DNA of 64,000 bases, taken from NCBI GenBank assembly GCA_013823135.1, contig PNLP01000017.1:62001-126000 (forward strand). Direction: 5' to 3'. Each line of letters opens with the position of its first letter. Position 1 is the first letter of the stretch. Position numbers and translations under genes: made by a program. Below are positions 42,987-51,613 of the stretch, one piece after another. A model generated the notes under the pieces. It had not been told where the DNA came from, searched no databases, and worked only from the letters and a program-made list of their open reading frames with translations. The stretch is from Planctomycetaceae bacterium. Its GTDB lineage: Bacteria; Planctomycetota; Planctomycetia; Gemmatales; Gemmataceae.

Positions 42987-43729
42987 CCTTACGATTCGCG
43001 GTTGTCCATGAAGCCGAAGCGGATTTCAGCACTGCGGTCGAATTAGCAGACCGAGTATTATTGGACACATTTTCATACTGGCTTGATGAGGAATCACTGC
43101 CTTTTCAAAGGGAATGGATTGCTGAGTCTGCCGAAGGCTGGCGGCTAACATGGAAAGGTGTCAAGAAGTTGGCGGATGAGGCTGGCGTCCGTGCTTATGG
43201 GCATTTTGACGGCGAGCCGGGCGAGGCTGACGCGAAGGCGGCTCGACGGGCGATTCTGTATCTACTCGCCAGCATCCCCAGCCTGGACGGAATTCTGTTC
43301 ATCCGGGACCAAGACGATCAACCCGAAAGATGGGACGGGCTGGACCAGGCACGCCACCAGTATCTAGACGGGATTCCCATTGTCGTTGGCTTGGCCGTCG
43401 TTGAACGAGAGGCATGGGTGATCTGTGGTTTCGACCCGCAGGACGACAATGAGACAGTCCTGATCGAGGCCGAGCGGCAGAAGCTGGGATTCGATCCACG
43501 GCACCGAAGCCACGAATTGACGGCGGGCAAGGACGATCAAGCTCCCCGCAGCCCGAAGAGAGTCCTACGGCAATTCTCTGGCGACAACTGGCACCGAGAA
43601 CGCCATTGCTGGACGAACACCCCGCTGGAGGTGCTGCGGGAGCGGGGCGGTGAGAACGGACTCACGGACTTTCTTGACGAAATCCGCGACCGGATCGCCC
43701 GGCTCATCGGGCACGTCCCAGAAGGATGA
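42983..43729 (+). CDS. TOPRIM-like nuclease partner of the ATPase (DUF4276/DUF4435-like)
   Basis: 248 residues. ATG 42983 overlaps the PglX-ATPase stop (ATGA), with CAGGAGG upstream. It has the acidic motif pattern of TOPRIM folds: an N-terminal strand RFAVVHEAEAD with E10/E12, a central ILFIRDQDDQPE with D109-x-D111-D112, then VGLAVVEREAWVICGF, the strand-E-x-E-x-W segment common in DUF4276-type proteins. In PARIS (AriA/AriB), OLD and related systems such a protein is the nuclease controlled by a neighbouring ATPase. DNA here is also less GC-rich than pglZ and brxC. Family assignment is by motif only; DUF4276 is the closest match I can name. Confidence 0.75.
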   Translation: MTLRFAVVHEAEADFSTAVELADRVLLDTFSYWLDEESLPFQREWIAESAEGWRLTWKGVKKLADEAGVRAYGHFDGEPGEADAKAARRAILYLLASIPSLDGILFIRDQDDQPERWDGLDQARHQYLDGIPIVVGLAVVEREAWVICGFDPQDDNETVLIEAERQKLGFDPRHRSHELTAGKDDQAPRSPKRVLRQFSGDNWHRERHCWTNTPLEVLRERGGENGLTDFLDEIRDRIARLIGHVPEG

Positions 43730-43736
43730 GGCCGCT

Positions 43737-46088
43737 ATGACTCAACCCGGAACCGTGTTCGATGCCCTGCTGGCCTCGGCCCAGAAGGCGACGGACTTCA
43801 ACCACGACGACATGACCTCGCCCGCGGCGGTCCTTTGGACCGATGAGAAGCGGGAGTGGGAGCGGCTTGTCCCCCGGTTGCGGGCCGCGTGGCCGCACTT
43901 CTTCACCTTAGGCTCGTTCGACAAGGTCAACCGCTCCGGCCCGGCGATCTGGCTCCGCTGCGTGCTGGCCGGGAAGGTGCCCGATCTCGCGGTTCCGACC
44001 GGGACCGTGCCGGTCATCTACATGCCCGGCGTCAGTCGCTCGACCCTCCGAGCCACCGAGGAGTGCCCGGCCGACCTGAAACCAATTGCGGAACTTCAGT
44101 ATCGGGGCGTGTTCTGGTCACAACTGAACGGTAAGGATTGGACGGTCACCGGCTTTCTCCAAAGCGGTAACGGCGGGCTGGAACTGACCATCGCCCGAGA
44201 TGCGGCCACGGCTACCTCGATCCGCCGGGCCATCGAACACCTAGCTGGTGTGCCGGTGGCGGACCTGAAGGCCAAGTCAGCCAGCGGCGAACTGAGCAGC
44301 CCGTACTTCGACGGGTTGGTGGTCGAAGATTTCGTGGACGACCTGTTGTGTTGGCTATCCGACCCCAAGGGCACCATGGAGCGGTGGGAGGCGTCACGTT
44401 GGGAGACGTTGTGCAGTCGGTGCCCGACCGACTACGGGTTCGACCCGGCCCGCGACGGCGAATTGGTCGGAGCCGAGAAACTCGGACTTCATGAGAAAGT
44501 GGCTTGGAAAACGGCCTGGAAGCGGTTTGCCACTGGCCCCGACCGCTATCCCGGCCTGACGAACTTGCTCCGACAGGCGAAGCCGAAACCTAAGAAGGGG
44601 CCGGGACTGTTCGACTCACAAGAGTCGGAGGCGTGGCCGCAAGACAACGAAGTGGGCGAGGCCGAGTTAAGGCAGGCGCTGCTCGATCTGACCACGTCTC
44701 CGGTGCCCGAGGCCCGCAAGCGGATCGCGGAACTGGAGGCGAACCACGCCCCACGCCGCGAGTGGGTGTGGGCGAAGCTCGGCCGTTCGCCTCTCGCCTA
44801 CGCGGTGCGGCACCTCGCCACGCTGGCCGACGCCACGAAGGCGGCTTTGGGCGGTGCTACGGCAGCGGACATGGTCCGGACCTACGCCGAGGGTGGCTGG
44901 CGAGCCGACGCGGCCATGCTCGATGCCATCGCCTCAGTGACGATTCCCCAAGACCGAGACGCTGTGTGTGCCACAGTTGCCCACGTTTACCAACCGTGGC
45001 TCCGCGACGGGGCGGAGGTGTTCCAGCAACGGGTGATGACCGAGCCACTGCCGGGGTCGAGCGTTCGTCGCCTCGGGGACGTGCCAAGCAGCACCTGCGT
45101 GCTGTTCGCAGACGGTCTACGGTACGATCTGGGTGAGAAACTCCGTGCGGCGTTGAGTGGTCGAGTCGGCCAGGTCGCCATGACGCACCACTACGCTGCC
45201 CTGCCGAGCGTGACCCCGACCGCGAAACCTGCCGTATCCCCCGTCGCGGGCAAGATCGGTGGCTCCGTCGCCGGTTTGGATTTCCTTCCGGCTGTCGCCC
45301 TGGATGGAAAAGAACTGACGACCGACCGCTTCCGCAAGCTGCTGGACGACGCGGGCTATCAGGTGCTGGGTTTGGCCGAAGTTGGCGATCCGAGCGGTAA
45401 GTCCTGGACCGAGTACGGGAACGTGGACAGGACCGGCCACGACGAAGGGATCAACCTCGCCCGGCGGATACCGGAACTGATCGACAACCTTGTCCTGCGG
45501 ATCGAAGCCCTGCTCGCGGCCGGTTGGCGCGAAGTTCGGGTGGTCACCGACCACGGCTGGTTGCTCATGCCCGGCGGTCTGCCGAAGGTCGAACTGCCGA
45601 AATACCTGACGGCCACCCGGTGGCGACGGTGTGCGGTCGTGAAGTCCAGTTCGACCGTCGAGCAGCCGACGTTTTCGTGGTTCTGGGCGGAAGACGTGCG
45701 GATTGCTTGCCCGCAGGGGATCGGGGTGTTCATGTCCGGGGTCGAGTACGATCACGGCGGGTTGAGCCTGCAAGAGTGCGTCGTCCCGCAATTGAGCATC
45801 CAAGCTGGTACGACCCCGGTCGTTTCTGCGAAGATTGAGAGCGTCAAGTGGGTGAGATTGCGATGCCGGATCGAACTCTCGGGCAGCTTTGCTGGGTGTA
45901 AAATCGATCTCCGCGACAAGCCGGCCGACCCGACAACCTCACTGGCGGCGGCGAAGCCGGCCGGGCCGGACGGGTCGGTCGCGGTGGTGGTGACGGACGA
46001 CACGCGGGAGGGGAGTGCGACGACGCTGGTGCTGCTCGACCCATCTGGCCACGTCATCGAAAAAACTCCCGTGACCGTTGGAGGCTAA
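43737..46088 (+). CDS. pglZ: BREX protein PglZ (alkaline phosphatase-like)
   Basis: 783 residues starting at ATG 43737, eight bases after the TOPRIM-like gene. It contains the PglZ alkaline phosphatase superfamily core: STCVLFADGLRYDLGEKL with metal ligand D459, a substrate loop THHYAALPSVTPTAKPAVSP, and VVTDHGWLLMPGGLPK with D605-H606. The N-terminal half is the helical type 1 BREX portion. PglZ is a core BREX component; nuclease or phosphatase activity has been proposed for the family. The next gene, brxL, starts four bases after the stop. Confidence 0.95.
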   Translation: MTQPGTVFDALLASAQKATDFNHDDMTSPAAVLWTDEKREWERLVPRLRAAWPHFFTLGSFDKVNRSGPAIWLRCVLAGKVPDLAVPTGTVPVIYMPGVSRSTLRATEECPADLKPIAELQYRGVFWSQLNGKDWTVTGFLQSGNGGLELTIARDAATATSIRRAIEHLAGVPVADLKAKSASGELSSPYFDGLVVEDFVDDLLCWLSDPKGTMERWEASRWETLCSRCPTDYGFDPARDGELVGAEKLGLHEKVAWKTAWKRFATGPDRYPGLTNLLRQAKPKPKKGPGLFDSQESEAWPQDNEVGEAELRQALLDLTTSPVPEARKRIAELEANHAPRREWVWAKLGRSPLAYAVRHLATLADATKAALGGATAADMVRTYAEGGWRADAAMLDAIASVTIPQDRDAVCATVAHVYQPWLRDGAEVFQQRVMTEPLPGSSVRRLGDVPSSTCVLFADGLRYDLGEKLRAALSGRVGQVAMTHHYAALPSVTPTAKPAVSPVAGKIGGSVAGLDFLPAVALDGKELTTDRFRKLLDDAGYQVLGLAEVGDPSGKSWTEYGNVDRTGHDEGINLARRIPELIDNLVLRIEALLAAGWREVRVVTDHGWLLMPGGLPKVELPKYLTATRWRRCAVVKSSSTVEQPTFSWFWAEDVRIACPQGIGVFMSGVEYDHGGLSLQECVVPQLSIQAGTTPVVSAKIESVKWVRLRCRIELSGSFAGCKIDLRDKPADPTTSLAAAKPAGPDGSVAVVVTDDTREGSATTLVLLDPSGHVIEKTPVTVGG

Positions 46089-46091
46089 GGC

Positions 46092-48137
46092 GTGGAACTG
46101 GATCAGCTCGACCGTGTCGCCGCCGAGGCGTTCGACGGGTATATCGTGCGAAAAGACTTGGTCCGGCGGTTCGCCCGCCAGTACCCCGTGCCGACCTACG
46201 TCTGTGAGTTTCTCCTAGGCCGCTACTGTGCCAGCACCAACGAAGAAGAGATTCAGGAAGGGTTGGGGATTGTGGAGCGGCAACTCCGCGACCGCACTGT
46301 CCGCAGCGGTGAGGAAGAACTGTTCAAGGCCAGGGCGAGGGAGGGCGGGACAGTCAAACTCATCGACATCCTGTCGGCTCGCCTGGACGCAAAGACCGAC
46401 TCATATCTCGCAACGCTGCCGAGCCTGCAATTGAAGGATGTGTCGATCCCGGACAAGCTGGTCCGGGAGAACGAGCGGATGCTGACCGGCGGGTTCTACG
46501 CCGAGGTCGATCTCACCTACGATGCGGTGATCGCCCAGGAGACGAACGGCCGACCGTTCGGTATCGCCGGGCTTCGTCCCATCCAGTTATCGAAGCGGGA
46601 AGTTCTCGACGCCCTGGCCGAAGGGCGAAAGAAGTTCACTACCGCCGAGTGGAAGGAATTCCTGCTCAGGAGTATCGGGCTTGAGCCGTCCGCGATGACC
46701 GAGCGGAACCGAGACGCCATGCTTCTGAGGATGGTGCCCTTCGTGGAGAACAACTACAACCTTGTCGAACTCGGTCCACGGGGGACCGGGAAGTCGCACC
46801 TCTACCAGCAAGTCTCGCCCTATGCTCATCTGGTGAGCGGCGGCAAGGCAACAGTAGCCCGTATGTTCGTGAATAACTCGACCGGCCAGCGGGGCCTGGT
46901 GTGCCAGTACGATGTCGTGTGTTTTGACGAAGTGTCGGGCGTGTCCTTCGACCAGAAGGACGGCGTCAACATCATGAAAGGGTACATGGAGTCCGGCGAA
47001 TTCAGCCGGGGCAAAGAATCCATCAGGGCCTACGGCTCTGTGGTGATGGTCGGCAACTTCGACGTGGACGTGCAGCACCAACAGCGGGTCGGTCACCTCT
47101 TCGGCCCCATGCCAGCCGAGATGAGGAACGACACGGCCCTAATGGACCGCATCCATTGCTATCTGCCGGGTTGGGACGTGCCGAAGATCAGCGAGGCCAT
47201 CAAGACGAATCACTTCGGGCTGGTGTCCGATTTTCTCAGCGAGTGCTGGAGTCGGCTGCGGGGTCAGAGTCGGGTGACGGTCCTTCAGGGGCGGGTGGCA
47301 TTTGGGGGTGCCCTGAGCGGGCGCGATCAGAACGCCGTCGTGAAGACGATCAACGGGCTTCTGAAGCTGACGAACCCGTCGCCGGAGGAGCCGGTCCCGG
47401 ACGAAGACCTTGAGTGGGCGGTTCGGCTGGCCTTGGAGTGCCGCCGTCGCGTCAAAGAGCAGCAGAAGCGGATCGGGACCGCTGAGTTTAGGAACACGCA
47501 GTTTTCCTACACCCTCGGCAAGGAGGGGATCGAGAAGTTCGTGGTGACCCCAGAGTTACAAAGCGAAGACCATGTCGGCCGCGATCCGCTCCCACCAGGC
47601 CAGGTGTGGTCGATCAGCCCAGGCGGGCAGGACGACGCCTCGGGGTTATACCGGATCGAAGTGACTGAAGGGCCGGGTGGCGGGGTGCGGATTCTGAACA
47701 AACCCGCCCCTCCGGCGTTCGCGGAAGCGGTGCGGTACGCGGAGGCTAACCTTTACACGCGGGCCGTGGAACTGGTCGGGGACCGAAACCCCCGCGAGCA
47801 TGAGTTTTCCATCCAGTTACGGGGGTTCGATGCGAGCAAGACGGGACGCGGTCTCGGAGTCGCGGCTCTGTTGGCGATGTGTTCTGCTCTGATCAACAAG
47901 AATCTGCGGGGTGGCTTGGTGGTCGTCGGAAGTATCAACCTCGGGGGTTCCATCGACCTCCTCCCGAATGCAATCGACGTGGTCGAACACGCGGTCGAAA
48001 AGGGAGCGACGGTGGTCCTGATGCCGATCTCCTGCCGGAAACAATTGTTCGACCTGTCTGACGACGTTGCTACGAAGATCACGACCGTGTTCTATCAGGA
48101 CGCTCGCGAAGCACTCCTCAAGGCGATTGCCGACTGA
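46092..48137 (+). CDS. brxL: BREX protein BrxL (AAA+ with a Lon-like C-terminus)
   Basis: 681 residues from GTG 46092. The AAA+ module carries Walker A GPRGTGKS (228-235) and Walker B VVCFDEVSG (D279-E280). The C-terminal 150 residues follow the Lon protease fold (FSIQLRGFDASKTGRGLGVA, VVGSINLGGSIDLLPNAIDV). At the positions of Lon's catalytic Ser (GPSAG) and Lys (GGLKEK) this protein has Leu (GRGLG) and Ile, so peptidase activity is not expected. Homologues form DNA-binding hexamers. It is the last gene of the operon. Confidence 0.95.
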   Translation: MELDQLDRVAAEAFDGYIVRKDLVRRFARQYPVPTYVCEFLLGRYCASTNEEEIQEGLGIVERQLRDRTVRSGEEELFKARAREGGTVKLIDILSARLDAKTDSYLATLPSLQLKDVSIPDKLVRENERMLTGGFYAEVDLTYDAVIAQETNGRPFGIAGLRPIQLSKREVLDALAEGRKKFTTAEWKEFLLRSIGLEPSAMTERNRDAMLLRMVPFVENNYNLVELGPRGTGKSHLYQQVSPYAHLVSGGKATVARMFVNNSTGQRGLVCQYDVVCFDEVSGVSFDQKDGVNIMKGYMESGEFSRGKESIRAYGSVVMVGNFDVDVQHQQRVGHLFGPMPAEMRNDTALMDRIHCYLPGWDVPKISEAIKTNHFGLVSDFLSECWSRLRGQSRVTVLQGRVAFGGALSGRDQNAVVKTINGLLKLTNPSPEEPVPDEDLEWAVRLALECRRRVKEQQKRIGTAEFRNTQFSYTLGKEGIEKFVVTPELQSEDHVGRDPLPPGQVWSISPGGQDDASGLYRIEVTEGPGGGVRILNKPAPPAFAEAVRYAEANLYTRAVELVGDRNPREHEFSIQLRGFDASKTGRGLGVAALLAMCSALINKNLRGGLVVVGSINLGGSIDLLPNAIDVVEHAVEKGATVVLMPISCRKQLFDLSDDVATKITTVFYQDAREALLKAIAD

Positions 48138-48334
48138 CCGAATTTTTTTCCCAATACCTTTTTGAAGACGGAGGATCGAGTCTTTATAACGTAGTATAAC
48201 CGACATTTTGCTGTGGTTGTTGAGGTGTGCGAGCTATGAAATCTCGACTCCGTCGAGTGTCGCTTTCCCTCAACAAGATCGTGATGCAAGGAAGCTGCGA
48301 GGTGACGTTAGCGAATGTTGAAGTCACGTTGAAG

Positions 48335-49249
48335 TCATTCCGTAACGACGGTGGCACCCACCTCCCTCCAATCCCCATTCTCTGCCCGCATTACGGTTGT
48401 GAAGAACTGGAACTTCACTTTCACCCCGAAAGCGTTCTTGGAAGACACATCACCTGACACGGTCCACGAGTTGTCGGGGTTTTGCATGCTGGTGCGTCCC
48501 AAAATACCAAATTTTGCTTCCTCCGGGAACAGTAACTGTCGTTTGACGAATGTGTGAGCGGCCGTGGTCGCATCAGAAGAATCGCCGTATCGCTTGCGAT
48601 TCGCTGCTTCTTCCTTGCGATCTTTCTCCCTCTCTGCGCGCTCCGCTTTTTTCCTGTCTTCCGCTTCTTTTTTCTTGGCCTCTGCCTCAGCTCGTTCACG
48701 TTGAATCCGGGAGAGGATGTCGCGAGCGGGTTGGCTTTCGTATGCGATTTCAACGCCCCCGCTCAGGCCCATCTCAACCCAACGCCGAGCCTCCGTATAG
48801 TTGCCCGAACTCGCCTCGAAGTCAGCCACCCGCTTGATGATTTCGGGTTTCTGAGCGTCTGTCGCGTGAGAGAAACCGGACTTGTATTTGACGACGGCTT
48901 CGGCCTTCTTCCCGTCGGCGTAGAGCGTGTCGCCCAAGGCGATCTCCTCCAGAGCCTTCTTCTTGATCTGATTGCAGACGCCGAAGCCACCCGCACACAT
49001 GAAGATAAGCAGGAGCAAGCAACCGATAGTAGAACACATTCCTCCTCGCTGTGTCGGCTTGCCGTGTTCCTCGACTTCTGGTGGGGCAACTCTGGCTGCT
49101 CGCGAGGCCCGACGTGCAGGGTTGCTCGCCGACCGAGCCATCGCAAATATGTGGTCGCACTCAGGACAGAGGATGCGGCCCTCAGCGGCCAGGTCATCAG
49201 AAATCGTCAGCTCGGTTTCGCAATGCGGACAGGTAACGCGAAGCGACAT
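48335..49249 (-). CDS. Zinc-ribbon, single-span membrane protein with a coiled coil
   Basis: 304 residues from ATG 49249. The N-terminus VTCPHCETELTISDDLAAEG ... LCPECDHIF is a zinc ribbon (2 x CxxC). A linker leads to one membrane span (IGCLLLLIFMCAGGFGVC), then a TPR-like helical part (LGDTLYADGKKAEAVVKYKS) and a long charged coiled coil (AEAEAKKKEAEDRKKAERAE). The last 90 residues (LFPEEAKFGILGRTSMQNPD, VKFQFFTTVMRAENGDW) are a small beta domain that resembles those of other planctomycete proteins. The function is unknown. It converges with brxL and may be island cargo or core. Confidence 0.7.
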   Translation of the reverse strand: MSLRVTCPHCETELTISDDLAAEGRILCPECDHIFAMARSASNPARRASRAARVAPPEVEEHGKPTQRGGMCSTIGCLLLLIFMCAGGFGVCNQIKKKALEEIALGDTLYADGKKAEAVVKYKSGFSHATDAQKPEIIKRVADFEASSGNYTEARRWVEMGLSGGVEIAYESQPARDILSRIQRERAEAEAKKKEAEDRKKAERAEREKDRKEEAANRKRYGDSSDATTAAHTFVKRQLLFPEEAKFGILGRTSMQNPDNSWTVSGDVSSKNAFGVKVKFQFFTTVMRAENGDWREVGATVVTE

Positions 49250-50092
49250 GAGCGAGGTCCGGAAATGAAAACGGAGTGCGGCGCAAGCCCGCTCACGGAA
49301 CCTCGCTACAAGGTGAGGCAAGACGGCCCTGGCCGCACCCCTTCTGGGGTGCGGTCTGAGGCCACTCTTGCTTCGGATACAACAGCCGGTTGCCCGGCTG
49401 AGGGTAGCGATTTCCGTAAGGTGGAATCAGACGCACTATGTGCGTCGTCGAGTTGTTAGCGACCAGTTTCGGCCGCGAGAACGCTCGAACTCCTGGTATT
49501 GCGTGAACACTGATCGAGGTTGGTCTCAGCACACTGCCGAGACCCACTTCCAAAGTGTACCTGACCAATTGTGCCAACGCCATCCGGTAGCTCTGTTTCA
49601 CCGCTCTGGGCGTGAGTGAGACCCCGGCGGGGCTACCCGAGTGACGTGACGAATGACGAGTGTGCTGTTGCCGCCCCGTCCTTGACTCTCCTCCGCGAGG
49701 AGGCCGGTCTGTGGATGCACGACTGCCTTCAACGCGGTCCGCTGATTGGTCAGGACGAGTGCCTATTGGCGGTCCACGGTTTCCCGCCGTGGGCGGCGTC
49801 CACCGGCAGCCGGCCGGTGGCTGGCGGACGTGTGCTTCGCGGCCGCTCAAGGCATCTGTCTGAAGGTCGTCAAGCTGCCTGAGATGAAGTAGGGTTTCGT
49901 GCTGTTCCTATGGCGGTAGTCGAGCGGAGCTTCGGGTGGCGGGCCGGTTCCGGTGGTTGGCCGCGACGTGTGCTTCCTCAACCCTCGATTGGGTTTGTCG
50001 GCTGTGCCAGTATTTAATGTTCTTATGATCGTATTGGCTTATGTGCAAATTTATGGGGTAATTGGGCTGGGGCGTGGGCGCGCCCCAGGAAC
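49250..50092. other. Degenerate region with a transposase remnant
   Basis: No intact gene. The only recognisable content is the IS5-type tail at 49810-50028. The rest has stop codons in all frames at short intervals and no motif. Confidence 0.5.
49810..50028 (+). pseudogene. Remnant of an IS5-family transposase C-terminus
   Basis: Three consecutive frames give AAQGICLKVVKLPEMK, stop, GFVLFLWR; then VVERSFGW; then GRFRWLAATCASSTLDWVCR. Joined, they follow the end of IS5-type DDE transposases (KRP...KGFvvlprRWVVERTfgW..r.RrLakdye, with the catalytic E in VVER). At least two frameshifts and one stop show it is dead. No terminal inverted repeats were found. Confidence 0.5.
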
Positions 50093-50722
50093 TCACACAA
50101 CCGAGGTCCACCAGCCGGACGGGAGGGGTGCGCGCTCCTCGCTCAGCTCCTGGATCGAAATGTGGGAAATCCGAATCGCGTCCATCGCCGAGATATGTTC
50201 CGCTCCGGCCAGCGGGGCACTGGAGAGCGTCACACTCGTCGGGCCGGTGACGACGTACAGCCACCGCTCATGGTTCGGGGCAGCTTTGGGGGCCGGCCGG
50301 GGGGCTGACGGGGCAGGCATCGCGTTGGCGACGGCGTTGGGCAGGCTGGACAGTGGGATCGTGATCCCCCAGATTCTGGCACGGGCACACATACGCTGGG
50401 CACGCTTGGCCGCCGGGATGGTAAGCAGGAGGTCTTCGCAGTTTGTCGATTGCCAGACCGTGCCGTGCAGCAAGTATTGCCGGACCCTATCTGCGTGCAG
50501 GAAGAGTGCCCTCTTGCCAGCGAGGACGGGCCGGCGGACGCCTGGTCGCTCCTCGGACAGGGCCACGCCATAGGTCTCCAGGTCGTGGTGGTAGCATCGG
50601 TAGGCGTCGGGGTCAGTGACCACGACCGACACTGAGACTGGGGGCCTGGCGTCGCCGACGTTGATCGGGCTGGCCAGGATGGACGCGAGCAAGTCGGCTG
50701 CGTCGAGGCGGGATCGGATCAT
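50093..50722 (-). CDS. Unknown island protein
   Basis: 209 residues. ATG 50722 is chosen because CGGAG lies at the right spacing and the residues upstream in the same frame have no coherent pattern. An N-terminal SRLDAADLLASILASPINVG leads into a strand-rich part (VSVSVVVTDPDAYRCYHHDL), a helix (NCEDLLLTIPAAKRAQRMCA), a Pro/Ala linker and a final part (LYVVTGPTSVTLSSAPLAG). No family recognised. It lies alone between the transposase remnant and the integrase. Confidence 0.5.
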   Translation of the reverse strand: MIRSRLDAADLLASILASPINVGDARPPVSVSVVVTDPDAYRCYHHDLETYGVALSEERPGVRRPVLAGKRALFLHADRVRQYLLHGTVWQSTNCEDLLLTIPAAKRAQRMCARARIWGITIPLSSLPNAVANAMPAPSAPRPAPKAAPNHERWLYVVTGPTSVTLSSAPLAGAEHISAMDAIRISHISIQELSEERAPLPSGWWTSVV

Positions 50723-51613
50723 TGAACAAAACTCCGGAAAGGGCTGGGCACCATCCAAGCTCGATTGCTTGGCGTGAAGGGAAACGCCAGCTCCGGAAAA
50801 GTGTTCAGGGGGCAATCGCCCGAATTGTGGAAGTTTTTTTGTCGGCCGATTTTTTTGCCCCAGAAAATCGGCGGCCGCCCGAGAACCAACTCCCTGAGTA
50901 GTGCCAGGCCGGAGAGCGAACTCCAGCAATTCGGAAGACCACAAAAACACCTACTAATACAGGAGATTAGAGAGAGAGAGAGAGATTTCTAAGTAAATAT
51001 AATATAGAGGGGGGATAGGTTGCTGAGAGGGTCTGGACGGCGGTGTTGTCGGGTCTCTGGTCCCTATGGGTCTGTTTTGGCCCGCAGTTCAGGAAAACTG
51101 AGCAATCAGACGCAAGCCCTTTAATAACAACAGGTTGCGGCGAGTCCAATCGCTTAAAGGCGGCCAAGCAGGCCCCCAGCAGTTGGCCGGTTGGCCTGGC
51201 TGGCCGTTTTTGACGACCCTTGCCGAGCCGCCGACGAATCCGTAGGCCCGCCAAATCGATAGGGCGGCCCCAGGAATCGCATCGGCCGTCTTAGATGAGA
51301 CCGGTATCGGATTTCGGGTCGAAGCCGCTGCCGAGCCTACCAGCCACCTTAAAATGCGTCGGCCATTTTGTACAAAATCTGAACAGTTGCCGAAGCGAGG
51401 CCGGCCGGCGGGAGTTGGGCTGGCCGGCGGCCCGCTTCCGCCACGCCGGCCGGCGGCCTGGGCCGATTTTCTGGGGGCCGGCTGACGGGCGGAGTCTAAC
51501 GGCCAAGAACTCTCCTTATAGAGGGGACGGAACCGCCACCCTTCGGCCTGCCGGCGGACTGGAGACGAAGACACCCGGCTGGGTGGCCGGGTGCGTCGTG
51601 CTTGAATCGGGTG
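50723..51613. other. Non-coding stretch next to the integrase gene, with an AG microsatellite
   Basis: It contains an (AG)8 run at about 50969-50985 followed by AT-rich DNA (TAAATATAATATAGAGGGGG), then a 400-base part with many GGCCGG/CCGGCC iterations (51390-51490). Frames are open on the minus strand but show no ribosome binding site or motif. No gene is called. It may include an attachment or replication region of the element. Confidence 0.5.

Noticed and set aside
43737..46088. PglZ as evidence for the original Pgl (type 2 BREX) system
   Set aside because: No PglW kinase or PglY; the presence of BrxA, BrxB, BrxC and BrxL in this order fits type 1 BREX.
34016..46700. Long antisense frames opposite the BREX genes
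   Set aside because: They mirror codon bias of the real genes and have Arg/Pro/Gly-rich composition; all sense-strand genes have clear family motifs.
51089..51574. 161-residue minus-strand frame beside the integrase
   Set aside because: No ribosome binding site, composition driven by GGCC-rich repeats, no motif.
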